From: JAKAXG01 sp035702985
Lineage (GTDB): Bacteria > Actinomycetota > Acidimicrobiia > Acidimicrobiales > Palsa-688
Length of the DNA stretch: 12,234 bases
Reading direction: 5' to 3'
Assembly: GCA_035702985.1 (NCBI GenBank)
Contig: DASSZD010000162.1
Span: forward strand, 1-12,234
How positions within the stretch are numbered: the first letter of the stretch is position 1; each line of letters begins with the position of its first letter. The notes under the pieces were generated by a model. It was not told the DNA's origin. It saw nothing but the letters and a program-made list of their open reading frames with translations, and made no database searches. Positions 7,128-12,234 of this stretch are shown in pieces. Both the position numbers and the translations under genes were made by a program.

Positions 7128-8869
7128 CACTGCACCACCTTCTTCCCGGTCGGCTTCTGCGACGGGTGGACGACCACGTCGTCGTTGGCGGCGCCGGCCG
7201 GGACCATCGGGAACACCTTCTCCCGGGCGTCGGTGCGGAAGTCGATCACCACCGGTCGGTCGTCGATGGAGTTGGCCTTGGCGATCACCGGCTCCACCTC
7301 GGCGGGATCCTCGACCCGGAAGGCGGCGCAGCCCATGGCCTCCGCCCACTTGACGTAGTCGGGCAGGTCCGGTGACAGGTAGACCTCGCTGTAGCGCTCC
7401 TCGTAGAACATCTCCTGCCACTGGCGGACCATGCCCAGGTAGGCGTTGTTCAAGATGGCCACCTTGATGGGGATGCGCTCGCTGGACGCCGTGACCAGCT
7501 CCTGGGCGGTCATCTGGAAGCACCCGTCGCCGTCCACCGCCCACACCGTCCGGTCCGGACGCCCGACCTTGGCCCCGATGGCGGCCGGCACCGAGAAGCC
7601 CATGGTGCCCAGCCCGCCGGAGTTCACCCACGTGTAGGGCTCGTTGAACCGCCAGTACTGGCTGGCCCACATCTGGTGCTGACCCACCCCCGAAGCCAGG
7701 ATGGTGCCCTCCGGGGCGGAGTCGCGCAGCACCTCCATGACGTACTGGGGCTTCAGCGGGTCCCCCTCGACGTGGGAGTCGTAGTGCAGCGGGAACCGCT
7801 CCTGCCAGCCCGATATCCGGGCCCGCCACTCGTTGAGGTCGGGGGCGCCGGTGCCCGACCCGTCCAGCGCCCGGATGATCTCGGTGATCACCTGCCGGCA
7901 GTCCCCCACGATGGGCACGTCCGGCTGGCGGATCTTGCCCAGCTCGGCCGGGTCGATGTCGACGTGGACGACCTTGGCGTGGGGGGCGAACGAGTCCACC
8001 CGGCCGGTCACCCGGTCGTCGAAGCGGGTGCCGAGGGCGATCAGCAGGTCCGACTCCTGCATGGCCGTGATGGCGGTGTAGTTGCCGTGCATCCCCGGCA
8101 TGCCCAGGCACAGCGGGTGGTCGTCGGGGAACGCCCCCCGGGCCATCAGGGTGGTCACCACCGGGATACCCATCCTCTCGGCCAGGGCCCGCAGAGGCTC
8201 GGCCGCCCGGGCCTTGAGGATGCCACCGCCGGCGTAGATCACCGGCCGGCGGGCCTCGCCGATCAGCCGGGCCGCCTCCTTGATCATGCGGGGGTGGCCC
8301 TTCATGGTGGGCTTGTAGCCGGGCAGGGAGGCGGAGACGTCGTCGTCGGTGGGCCAGGACCACTCGACCTGGGCCTGCAGGACGTCCTTCGGCACGTCGA
8401 TCAGGACCGGGCCGGGGCGCCCGGTGGTGGCCAGGTGGAAGGCCTGGCGGACGATCAGGGGGATCTCGTCGGGGTCCATGATCAGCTCGTTGTGCTTGGT
8501 GACCGAGCGGGTGATGCCGACGGTGTCGCACTCCTGGAAGCCGTCGGTGCCGATCACCGGGCGGCTGACCTGACCGGTGATGGCCACCATGGGGACGGAG
8601 TCCATGTAGGCGTCGCACAGCGGGGTGACCAGGTTGGTGGCGGCCGGTCCGCTGGTGACCATGGCCACGCCGGGACGACCGGTTACGTGGGCGTACCCCT
8701 CGGCCATGTGGCCGGCCCCCTGCTCGTGGCGGACCAGGATGTGGCGGATGGGCGAGTCCAGGATGGGGTCGTAGGCGGGCAGGATGCAGCCGCCCGGCAG
8801 GCCGAACACGACCTCCACCTGCTCCATCTCCAGGCTCTTGATGAGGGCCTGGGCTCCGGTCATCTTCAT
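7127..8869 (-). CDS. ilvB: acetohydroxyacid synthase (acetolactate synthase), large catalytic subunit
   Basis: IlvB is the ThDP/FAD/Mg enzyme that condenses two pyruvates to acetolactate, or pyruvate with 2-ketobutyrate, the first common step to valine, leucine and isoleucine. The 580-residue protein shows FGLPGGCILPAYD (22-34), the ThDP-activating Glu49 in RHEQGAGHMAEGYA, AITGQVSRPVIGTDGFQE (96-113), the FAD-region GTRFDDRVTG (280-289), and the ThDP/Mg motif from GDG (447-449) to NN (474-475). Trp484 in RQWQEMFY is the conserved herbicide-site tryptophan; the position equal to plant Pro197 is Ser102. ATG 8869 (MKMTGAQALI) is chosen because homology begins there. The nearest purine-rich site, AGGAGAGAG, is somewhat far (15 bases from AGGAG to ATG). 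An in-frame extension to 8977 would be read through the terminator hairpin and is rejected. It is first of ilvBNC, under the attenuator at 8935-9031. Confidence 0.97.
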   Translation of the reverse strand: MKMTGAQALIKSLEMEQVEVVFGLPGGCILPAYDPILDSPIRHILVRHEQGAGHMAEGYAHVTGRPGVAMVTSGPAATNLVTPLCDAYMDSVPMVAITGQVSRPVIGTDGFQECDTVGITRSVTKHNELIMDPDEIPLIVRQAFHLATTGRPGPVLIDVPKDVLQAQVEWSWPTDDDVSASLPGYKPTMKGHPRMIKEAARLIGEARRPVIYAGGGILKARAAEPLRALAERMGIPVVTTLMARGAFPDDHPLCLGMPGMHGNYTAITAMQESDLLIALGTRFDDRVTGRVDSFAPHAKVVHVDIDPAELGKIRQPDVPIVGDCRQVITEIIRALDGSGTGAPDLNEWRARISGWQERFPLHYDSHVEGDPLKPQYVMEVLRDSAPEGTILASGVGQHQMWASQYWRFNEPYTWVNSGGLGTMGFSVPAAIGAKVGRPDRTVWAVDGDGCFQMTAQELVTASSERIPIKVAILNNAYLGMVRQWQEMFYEERYSEVYLSPDLPDYVKWAEAMGCAAFRVEDPAEVEPVIAKANSIDDRPVVIDFRTDAREKVFPMVPAGAANDDVVVHPSQKPTGKKVVQ

Positions 8870-8934
8870 CTTGCTTCGTTCTCTCTCCTGGGGGCTTCCG
8901 GGGGTGCGGGCCGGTCGGTGCGACTGGTTCGGAT

Positions 8935-8965
8935 AAACAAAACGACCTCCCGCTGGGGGAGGTCG
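8935..8965 (-). terminator. intrinsic terminator of the ilvBNC attenuator
   Basis: Read on the minus strand: CGACCTCCC, a 5-base loop CCAGC, GGGAGGTCG, then TTTTGTTT. The arms (8957-8965 and 8943-8951) are a perfect 9-bp match and the T-run is at 8935-8942. This is a textbook intrinsic terminator, rare in such GC-rich DNA, placed 66 bases before ilvB ATG 8869 and 30 bases after the leader-peptide stop. Its position inside the 5' leader, not after a gene, marks it as an attenuator. Confidence 0.88.
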
Positions 8966-8968
8966 CTC

Positions 8969-8997
8969 GACACACACGCAGGTTGTGCGTGTGTGTC
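8969..8997 (-). promoter_or_regulatory. upstream hairpin of the ilvBNC attenuator
   Basis: Minus-strand GACACACACGCA and TGCGTGTGTGTC form a perfect 12-bp stem (8986-8997 with 8969-8980) around the 5-base loop CAACC. Its 5' arm begins inside the TGA stop of the leader peptide, so a ribosome at the stop would cover that arm while one stalled on the Leu/Ile/Val codons would leave it free. It ends 3 bases before the terminator stem. This fits the pause or 1:2 hairpin of a translation-controlled attenuator. Confidence 0.75.
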
Positions 8998-9031
8998 AGG
9001 TGATGAGTACGAGAATCAGGGTGCGGCCCAC
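8996..9031 (-). CDS. ilvBNC attenuator leader peptide, MGRTLILVLIT
   Basis: An 11-codon reading frame, GTG 9031 to TGA 8996-8998, encodes MGRTLILVLIT: six consecutive residues (5-10) are Leu, Ile, Leu, Val, Leu, Ile, exactly the amino acids whose synthesis starts with IlvBN. It is followed at once by a hairpin and an intrinsic terminator and then by ilvB. Short leader peptides rich in these residues precede ilvB in Streptomyces and Corynebacterium, so the mechanism is known: shortage of charged tRNA stalls the ribosome and lets transcription read through. The frame is open further upstream, but the preceding DNA is not gene-like and there is a hairpin at 9077-9094. There is no clear Shine-Dalgarno sequence, so GTG 9031 may be at or close to the transcript start. 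What is not proven is the exact start codon. Confidence 0.82.
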   Translation of the reverse strand: MGRTLILVLIT

Positions 9032-9038
9032 GGCGACC

Positions 9039-9068
9039 AGTGTTCCATATCCCCGCCGGCGGGCGCAA
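9039..9068 (-). promoter_or_regulatory. candidate ilvBNC promoter region with a 12-bp palindrome
   Basis: The promoter of the attenuator transcript must lie between the hairpin after phoU (9077) and GTG 9031. Two weak fits are visible on the minus strand: TATGGA (9049-9044), and TTGCGC (9068-9063) with AACACT (9044-9039) at 18-base spacing, which would start transcription at or next to GTG 9031. A perfect palindrome CCCGCCGGCGGG lies at 9052-9063, between the boxes, and could be an operator or just GC-rich chance. Low confidence in the exact boxes. Confidence 0.3.
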
Positions 9069-9076
9069 TGCGTGGA

Positions 9077-9094
9077 GGGCGGACCGCTCCGCCC
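9077..9094 (-). terminator. GC-rich hairpin directly after the phoU-DUF47 stop
   Basis: GGGCGGA (9077-9083) and TCCGCCC (9088-9094) are perfect 7-bp arms around a 4-base loop, starting 5 bases beyond the TGA at 9100-9102. There is no T-run. It probably ends the phoU-DUF47 transcript and insulates it from the ilvBNC leader, which implies that ilvBNC has its own promoter. Confidence 0.5.
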
Positions 9095-9099
9095 GACCG

Positions 9100-10440
9100 T
9101 CAGGACCGCTTGACCAGGATGGACTCCACCACGTCGGAGACGTCCTCGATCTGGTTCATGGCCCGCTCGAGCCCCTCCACGATGTCCTTCCATTTGATCA
9201 CCTCGAGCGCCTCGTAGTCCCCGCCGAACAGCCGGGCCAGGGTGCGGCGGTGGATGGCGTCGCCCTCCCGCTCCAGCTCCTCGATCCGCTCCAACCGGTG
9301 GCGGGCCCCCTCCCCGGAGCGCAGGCATTCGATGAGGGCCTCCAGCTCGGAGCCCATGGCGGCCAGGTTCTCCGCCTGCTGCTGCACGTCCGGGAGGCAG
9401 CTGTCCACCTTCACCAGGTACATGAGCTCGGCCGCCGCCAGCATCTCGTCGATCACGTCGTCGAGGGCTTCGGCCAGGGCGTGGATGTCCTCGCGGTCAT
9501 ACGGGGTGACAGGAGAGGCGTCCAGGCGGCGCAGCAGCTGCACCGTGATCTGGTCGCCCCGGCGCTCCAGGGAGCGGATCTCCTGGTAGTGACCGTCCAG
9601 GTCCGACATCGACGAGACCATCTTGAGCACCTCGTCGCCGCACTGGCGGGCGTTGGACGCGGCCTCGGAGAAGAGCTGGAAGAACAAGCCGTCCTGGGCC
9701 GGGTCCCGGCGTCCCCGCAGCAACCCGGCCAGGCCGCTCCGGGTCTGCCCCCGGCCGGACCGGGGGCCGTCCAGCCGGCGCCGCAGCACGCCCAGCGGGG
9801 ACAGCCGGCGGGGGGCGACCATGGCGGCGGAGCGGCGGGCCAGGTTGACGGCGTGGTCGCCGATGCGCTCGTAGAACCGGGCGATCAGCGCCAGCTCGGC
9901 GGCCACGGCCGGGTCCACGCCGCCGGCCGCTCCCTCGCGCAGCAGGGCGGCCGACAGGTTGTCCAGCTCGTCGTCGGACTCGTTGATCTCGAAGGTGAGG
10001 TCGCGTGACCGCTCGGCGTAGGCCCGGCTGGAGAGCTGCCACATGCGGATGCCGGCGTCGCACATGGACTGGATCAGGCCCCGGGCCCGGGGGCTGAGGG
10101 AGCTGCCGAGGCCCTGGCGGGCCCGCTGGGCGATGTGCTCGGCCAGGTCGGCGCTGCGCTCCAGTTCGGGCACCATCTGCAGGATGGCGATCAGGTCCTC
10201 CAGGTCGCCCGGCTCGACGGTGGCGTCGGCCAGACGGTCCTTGATGAGGGCCGTCACCTCCTCGCAGCGCTGATCCACCTTCCTGTCGTCGGCGATCAGC
10301 CGGTCGGCCAGCTCGACGTCCTGGTCGAGCAGGGCGGCGGTGGCCCACCCCAGGCTCTCCACCACGGTGGCGTACAGGACCAGCACCGCACGGTCCGCCT
10401 GCTGGCGGAACTCATCGCGGTCGACGCGTGACCGGTCCAT
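9100..10440 (-). CDS. PhoU domain fused to a DUF47 (PhoU-like) domain
   Basis: The 446-residue protein joins two related helical modules. Residues about 12-208 are a PhoU domain with two three-helix repeats; their metal-site motifs are ELERSADLAEHIA (92-104) and the classical YERIGDHAVNLARR (190-203). A basic Arg/Gly-rich linker follows (about 205-248). Residues about 250-446 match DUF47, with LFFQLFSEAASNA, TPYDREDIHALAEALDDVIDE (312-332), EREGDAIHR, and VIKWKDIVEGLE...IEDVSDVVESI at the end. PhoU proteins modulate the PstSCAB phosphate transporter and the PhoR kinase; DUF47 proteins usually sit next to low-affinity PiT phosphate transporters. Neither transporter is in this window, so a role in phosphate control is inferred. 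ATG 10440 is chosen because the PhoU domain begins just after it and a TACTTT box lies at 10452-10447, exactly -12 to -7 for a leaderless transcript; the frame extending to 10791 is antisense to the hydrolase. Confidence 0.9.
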   Translation of the reverse strand: MDRSRVDRDEFRQQADRAVLVLYATVVESLGWATAALLDQDVELADRLIADDRKVDQRCEEVTALIKDRLADATVEPGDLEDLIAILQMVPELERSADLAEHIAQRARQGLGSSLSPRARGLIQSMCDAGIRMWQLSSRAYAERSRDLTFEINESDDELDNLSAALLREGAAGGVDPAVAAELALIARFYERIGDHAVNLARRSAAMVAPRRLSPLGVLRRRLDGPRSGRGQTRSGLAGLLRGRRDPAQDGLFFQLFSEAASNARQCGDEVLKMVSSMSDLDGHYQEIRSLERRGDQITVQLLRRLDASPVTPYDREDIHALAEALDDVIDEMLAAAELMYLVKVDSCLPDVQQQAENLAAMGSELEALIECLRSGEGARHRLERIEELEREGDAIHRRTLARLFGGDYEALEVIKWKDIVEGLERAMNQIEDVSDVVESILVKRS

Positions 10441-10474
10441 CCAGCCAAAGTACCCCCTGGGGATACCCTGCGGC
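10441..10474. promoter_or_regulatory. divergent phoU-DUF47 / hydrolase promoter region with an imperfect palindrome
   Basis: Thirty-four bases separate the two divergent start codons. On the minus strand TACTTT (10452-10447) is at -12 to -7 relative to ATG 10440. On the plus strand TACCCT (10464-10469) ends 5 bases before GTG 10475. Both fit TANNNT -10 boxes of leaderless transcripts; no good -35 box is seen for either. The two boxes start at the two ends of a near-palindrome GTACCCCCTGGGGATAC (10450-10466), with one mismatched pair, centred on 10458. One bound protein could therefore control both genes. The boxes are inferred from spacing and sequence only. Confidence 0.45.
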
Positions 10475-11824
10475 GTGTCCCCATCCCGATCCGACCGCGC
10501 ACCCGCCCGCTCCCCGATACGCACCGCCTCCCAGGTGGGGCGGGGCCTGGCCCCCCTGGGGGTGACCGCCAACGCCCTGCGCCCGGTCTCGTTCGGCCAT
10601 CCGGCCGGCGGCTGGGCGTTCAGCGTGGGCTGGCACGTGTCGGAGCTGCCCCTCCTGACCCTGGCGGCCCAGGTCGGCCTGACCGCCGGGGCGCTGCGCA
10701 ACGGGCGGTGGCGGACCGGACCGGGGCTGCTCCGCCTGGCCGCCCAGGCGGCCAGCGCCGCCGGCCTCATCCACCTCCAGCGGGCGGCCATCTCGTCCCG
10801 GGAGGTGCTGGCCGACGCCCTGGTATCGGGGCTGGGCGCCGATTACGGGTCGCTGGCCGAGCGGGCCGGGATCGCCCCGGCGGACGGCCCGGCCATCAAC
10901 CCGTGGGCACCGGTGCCCCCCTGGCTGGACCGGCGCAGCCGGCTGCGGGCGTCGGAGATCGCCTACGGGCCGGCCGGCCGGCGCAACCACCTGGACATCT
11001 GGGCCAGCCCGGAGATCGGTCCCGGGGACCGGGCGCCGGTCCTGATCCAGGTGCCGGGCGGGGCGTGGGTCACGGGCGACAGCCGGCACCAGGCGTACCC
11101 GCTGATGGACCGGCTCCGCGGTGCCGGGTGGGTGTGCGTGCCGATCTCGTACCGGCTCAGCCCCCGGGCCACCTGGCCCGATCACATCGTCGACGTCAAG
11201 CGGGCCATCGCCTGGGTGAAGGCCCACATCGCCGACTACGGCGGCGACCCCGACTTCGTGGTGATCACCGGAGGCTCGGCCGGCGGGCACCTGAGCTCTC
11301 TGGCCGCGCTCAGCGCCAACCAGCCGGTATTCCAGCCCGGCTTCGAGGACGCCGACACCTCGGTGCAGGCCGGTGTCCCGTTCTACGGGGTGTACGACCT
11401 GCTCGACTGGGACGGCAGGGGCGGGCCGGCCGGATCGGTGCGCCACATGGAGAAGGTGGTCCTCAAGTCGTCACCGGAGACGGACCGGGAGCGGTGGCGG
11501 CGGGCCTCCCCGCTGTTCTGGGCCGAGCAGGAGGGCGGCACCGCCCCGCCGATGATGGTGCTGCACGGCACCAACGACTCGTTGGTGCCGGTCGACGGGG
11601 CCCGGCGCCTGGTGCGGGCGCTGCGGGCCTCGTCCCCCCGACCGGTCGTCTACGCCGAGCTGCCCAAGGCCCAGCACGCCTTCGACATCTACGGCTCGGT
11701 CCGCACCCTGTACTCGGTGCGGGCCGTCGAACGGTTCCTGGCCTACGTGCGCGCCGCCCACCTGTCGCGCTCACAGCCCGACGGGGCCGCCGCCCCGCTC
11801 CCGGGCGGTTCTAGGCCCGGGTGA
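10475..11824 (+). CDS. alpha/beta hydrolase, LipC-like carboxylesterase (hormone-sensitive-lipase-type family)
   Basis: Likely carboxylesterase of unknown natural substrate. Numbered from GTG 10475 (449 residues): oxyanion-hole region VPGGAWVTG (193-201, with PGGAW in place of HGGG), nucleophile Ser268 in GGSAGGHLS, acid Asp368 in HGTND, and His401 in AQHAFD. The stretch PVLIQVPGGAWVTG...RLSPRATWPDHIVDVKRAIAWVKAHI...GGDPDF strongly recalls mycobacterial LipC and its relatives, which also carry a long N-terminal extension of about 150 residues; here it has several hydrophobic segments (about 45-75 and 85-100), so membrane association is possible. The start is uncertain: GTG 10475 has a nearby TACCCT box, but the first 19 codons have weaker third-position GC bias than the rest; GTG 10532 or 10562 are alternatives. 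It is divergent from phoU-DUF47 and its last 14 bases overlap the end of ilvD. Confidence 0.85.
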   Translation: MSPSRSDRAPARSPIRTASQVGRGLAPLGVTANALRPVSFGHPAGGWAFSVGWHVSELPLLTLAAQVGLTAGALRNGRWRTGPGLLRLAAQAASAAGLIHLQRAAISSREVLADALVSGLGADYGSLAERAGIAPADGPAINPWAPVPPWLDRRSRLRASEIAYGPAGRRNHLDIWASPEIGPGDRAPVLIQVPGGAWVTGDSRHQAYPLMDRLRGAGWVCVPISYRLSPRATWPDHIVDVKRAIAWVKAHIADYGGDPDFVVITGGSAGGHLSSLAALSANQPVFQPGFEDADTSVQAGVPFYGVYDLLDWDGRGGPAGSVRHMEKVVLKSSPETDRERWRRASPLFWAEQEGGTAPPMMVLHGTNDSLVPVDGARRLVRALRASSPRPVVYAELPKAQHAFDIYGSVRTLYSVRAVERFLAYVRAAHLSRSQPDGAAAPLPGGSRPG

Positions 11825-12234
11825 CGGCCCCCTGCTCGGCGCCGGCCGCCAGCCGGGCGTACTTGGCCAGCACGCCGCTGGTGTAACGGGGGGCGGGGGC
11901 GCTCCAGGCCGCCCGGCGCTTCTCCAGCTCGGCCGGCTCGACCATCAGGTCGATGGAACGCGACGACACGTCCACCACGATCCGGTCCCCGTCGGCCACG
12001 AAGGCGATGGGGCCGCCGTCGACCGCCTCCGGGGCGACGTGGCCCACGCAGAAGCCGTGGGTGCCCCCGCTGAAGCGGCCGTCGGTGACCAGGGCGCAGT
12101 CCCCGCCCCGGCCGGCGCCCTTCATGGCCCCGGTGACGGCCAGCATCTCGCGCATCCCGGGGCCGCCCTTGGGGCCCTCGTAGCGGATCACCAGCACCGT
12201 GCCCGGCTGGATGCTGCCCGACAGGATGGCCTCC
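11811..12234 (-). CDS. ilvD: dihydroxy-acid dehydratase, C-terminal part (5' end outside window)
   Basis: IlvD dehydrates the dihydroxy acids made by IlvC to 2-keto acids with an iron-sulfur cluster, the third common step of valine and isoleucine synthesis. The frame is open through the window edge and ends at TAG 11811-11813; about 140 residues are visible. Diagnostic stretches are SGSIQPGTVLVIRYEGPKGGPGMREML, then ALVTDGRFSGGTHGFCVGHVAPEA, whose Ser in FSGGT is the proposed catalytic base in this family, followed by DGGPIAFVADGDRIVVDV and a short Ala-rich tail. The visible part looks intact. It is encoded on the same strand as ilvBNC but separated from it by the hydrolase and phoU-DUF47, so it is a separate transcript. 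The tails of ilvD and the hydrolase overlap by 14 bases, leaving no space for a dedicated terminator. Confidence 0.96.
   Translation of the reverse strand, partial: EAILSGSIQPGTVLVIRYEGPKGGPGMREMLAVTGAMKGAGRGGDCALVTDGRFSGGTHGFCVGHVAPEAVDGGPIAFVADGDRIVVDVSSRSIDLMVEPAELEKRRAAWSAPAPRYTSGVLAKYARLAAGAEQGAVTRA

Noticed and set aside
8870..8977. 36-residue N-terminal extension of IlvB starting at 8977
   Set aside because: It would be translated through the terminator hairpin and T-run; family homology starts at MKMTGAQALI, and the DNA is better explained as an attenuator leader.
8969..8997. CACACACG / CGTGTGTG as a microsatellite
   Set aside because: The two tracts are exact reverse complements forming one hairpin directly before a terminator, so a regulatory stem explains them better than a repeat expansion.
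6594..9068. 824-codon minus-strand frame ending in the ilvN sequence
   Set aside because: Only the last 177 codons are real (ilvN); the rest is the wrong frame of ilvB.
8870..9099. T-box riboswitch upstream of ilvB
   Set aside because: No T-box sequence or specifier-loop structure is visible, and the leader peptide with hairpin and terminator already accounts for the region.
10340..10474. Upstream extension of the hydrolase to 10340
   Set aside because: The extension is antisense to the start of phoU-DUF47 and has no hydrolase-family similarity.

Overview
The window is a very GC-rich, densely packed housekeeping stretch from what is most likely an actinobacterium (Actinomycetota). The reasons are the strongly G/C-biased third codon positions, GTG starts, several genes with no visible Shine-Dalgarno sequence whose start codons sit close to TANNNT-like hexamers (a leaderless pattern), a SerC of the mycobacterial type and a LipC-like esterase. 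A deep lineage such as Acidimicrobiia is possible, but that is inference. There are no mobile elements, tRNA or rRNA genes, or CRISPR arrays, and no stretch over 300 bases lacks a gene.

Layout. (1) 2-508 (+): C-terminal part of an Ala/Pro/Lys-rich protein ending in a small 'sunset-like' domain. (2) 525-3304 (-): an aspC-like aminotransferase followed 14 bases later by serA, a two-gene unit. (3) 3323-5508 (+): serC, starting 18 bases from aspC on the other strand, then a secreted D-Ala-D-Ala carboxypeptidase that overlaps the end of serC. (4) 5515-5541: a GC-rich hairpin between convergent dacA and ilvC. (5) 5557-8869 (-): tightly coupled ilvB-ilvN-ilvC operon, preceded at 8935-9031 by a complete-looking transcription attenuator: an 11-residue leader peptide containing Leu-Ile-Leu-Val-Leu-Ile, a perfect 12-bp hairpin, and an intrinsic terminator with a U-tract. 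(6) 9100-10440 (-): a PhoU domain fused to a DUF47 domain. (7) 10475-11824 (+): a LipC-like alpha/beta hydrolase, divergent from phoU. (8) 11811-12234 (-): the 3' end of ilvD, overlapping the tail of the hydrolase.

How the genes fit together. IlvBN (acetohydroxyacid synthase), IlvC and IlvD are the three successive common enzymes of valine and isoleucine synthesis; the branched-chain aminotransferase is not in the window. SerA and SerC are the first two steps of serine synthesis from 3-phosphoglycerate; the phosphatase SerB is not in the window. The AspC-like enzyme probably interconverts glutamate and aspartate. The window is therefore an amino-acid biosynthesis neighbourhood with a cell-wall carboxypeptidase, a phosphate-signalling-type protein and an esterase interleaved. 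I see no new defence or mobile system. The most informative items are the ilvBNC attenuator, the PhoU-DUF47 fusion and the two very short divergent promoter regions.
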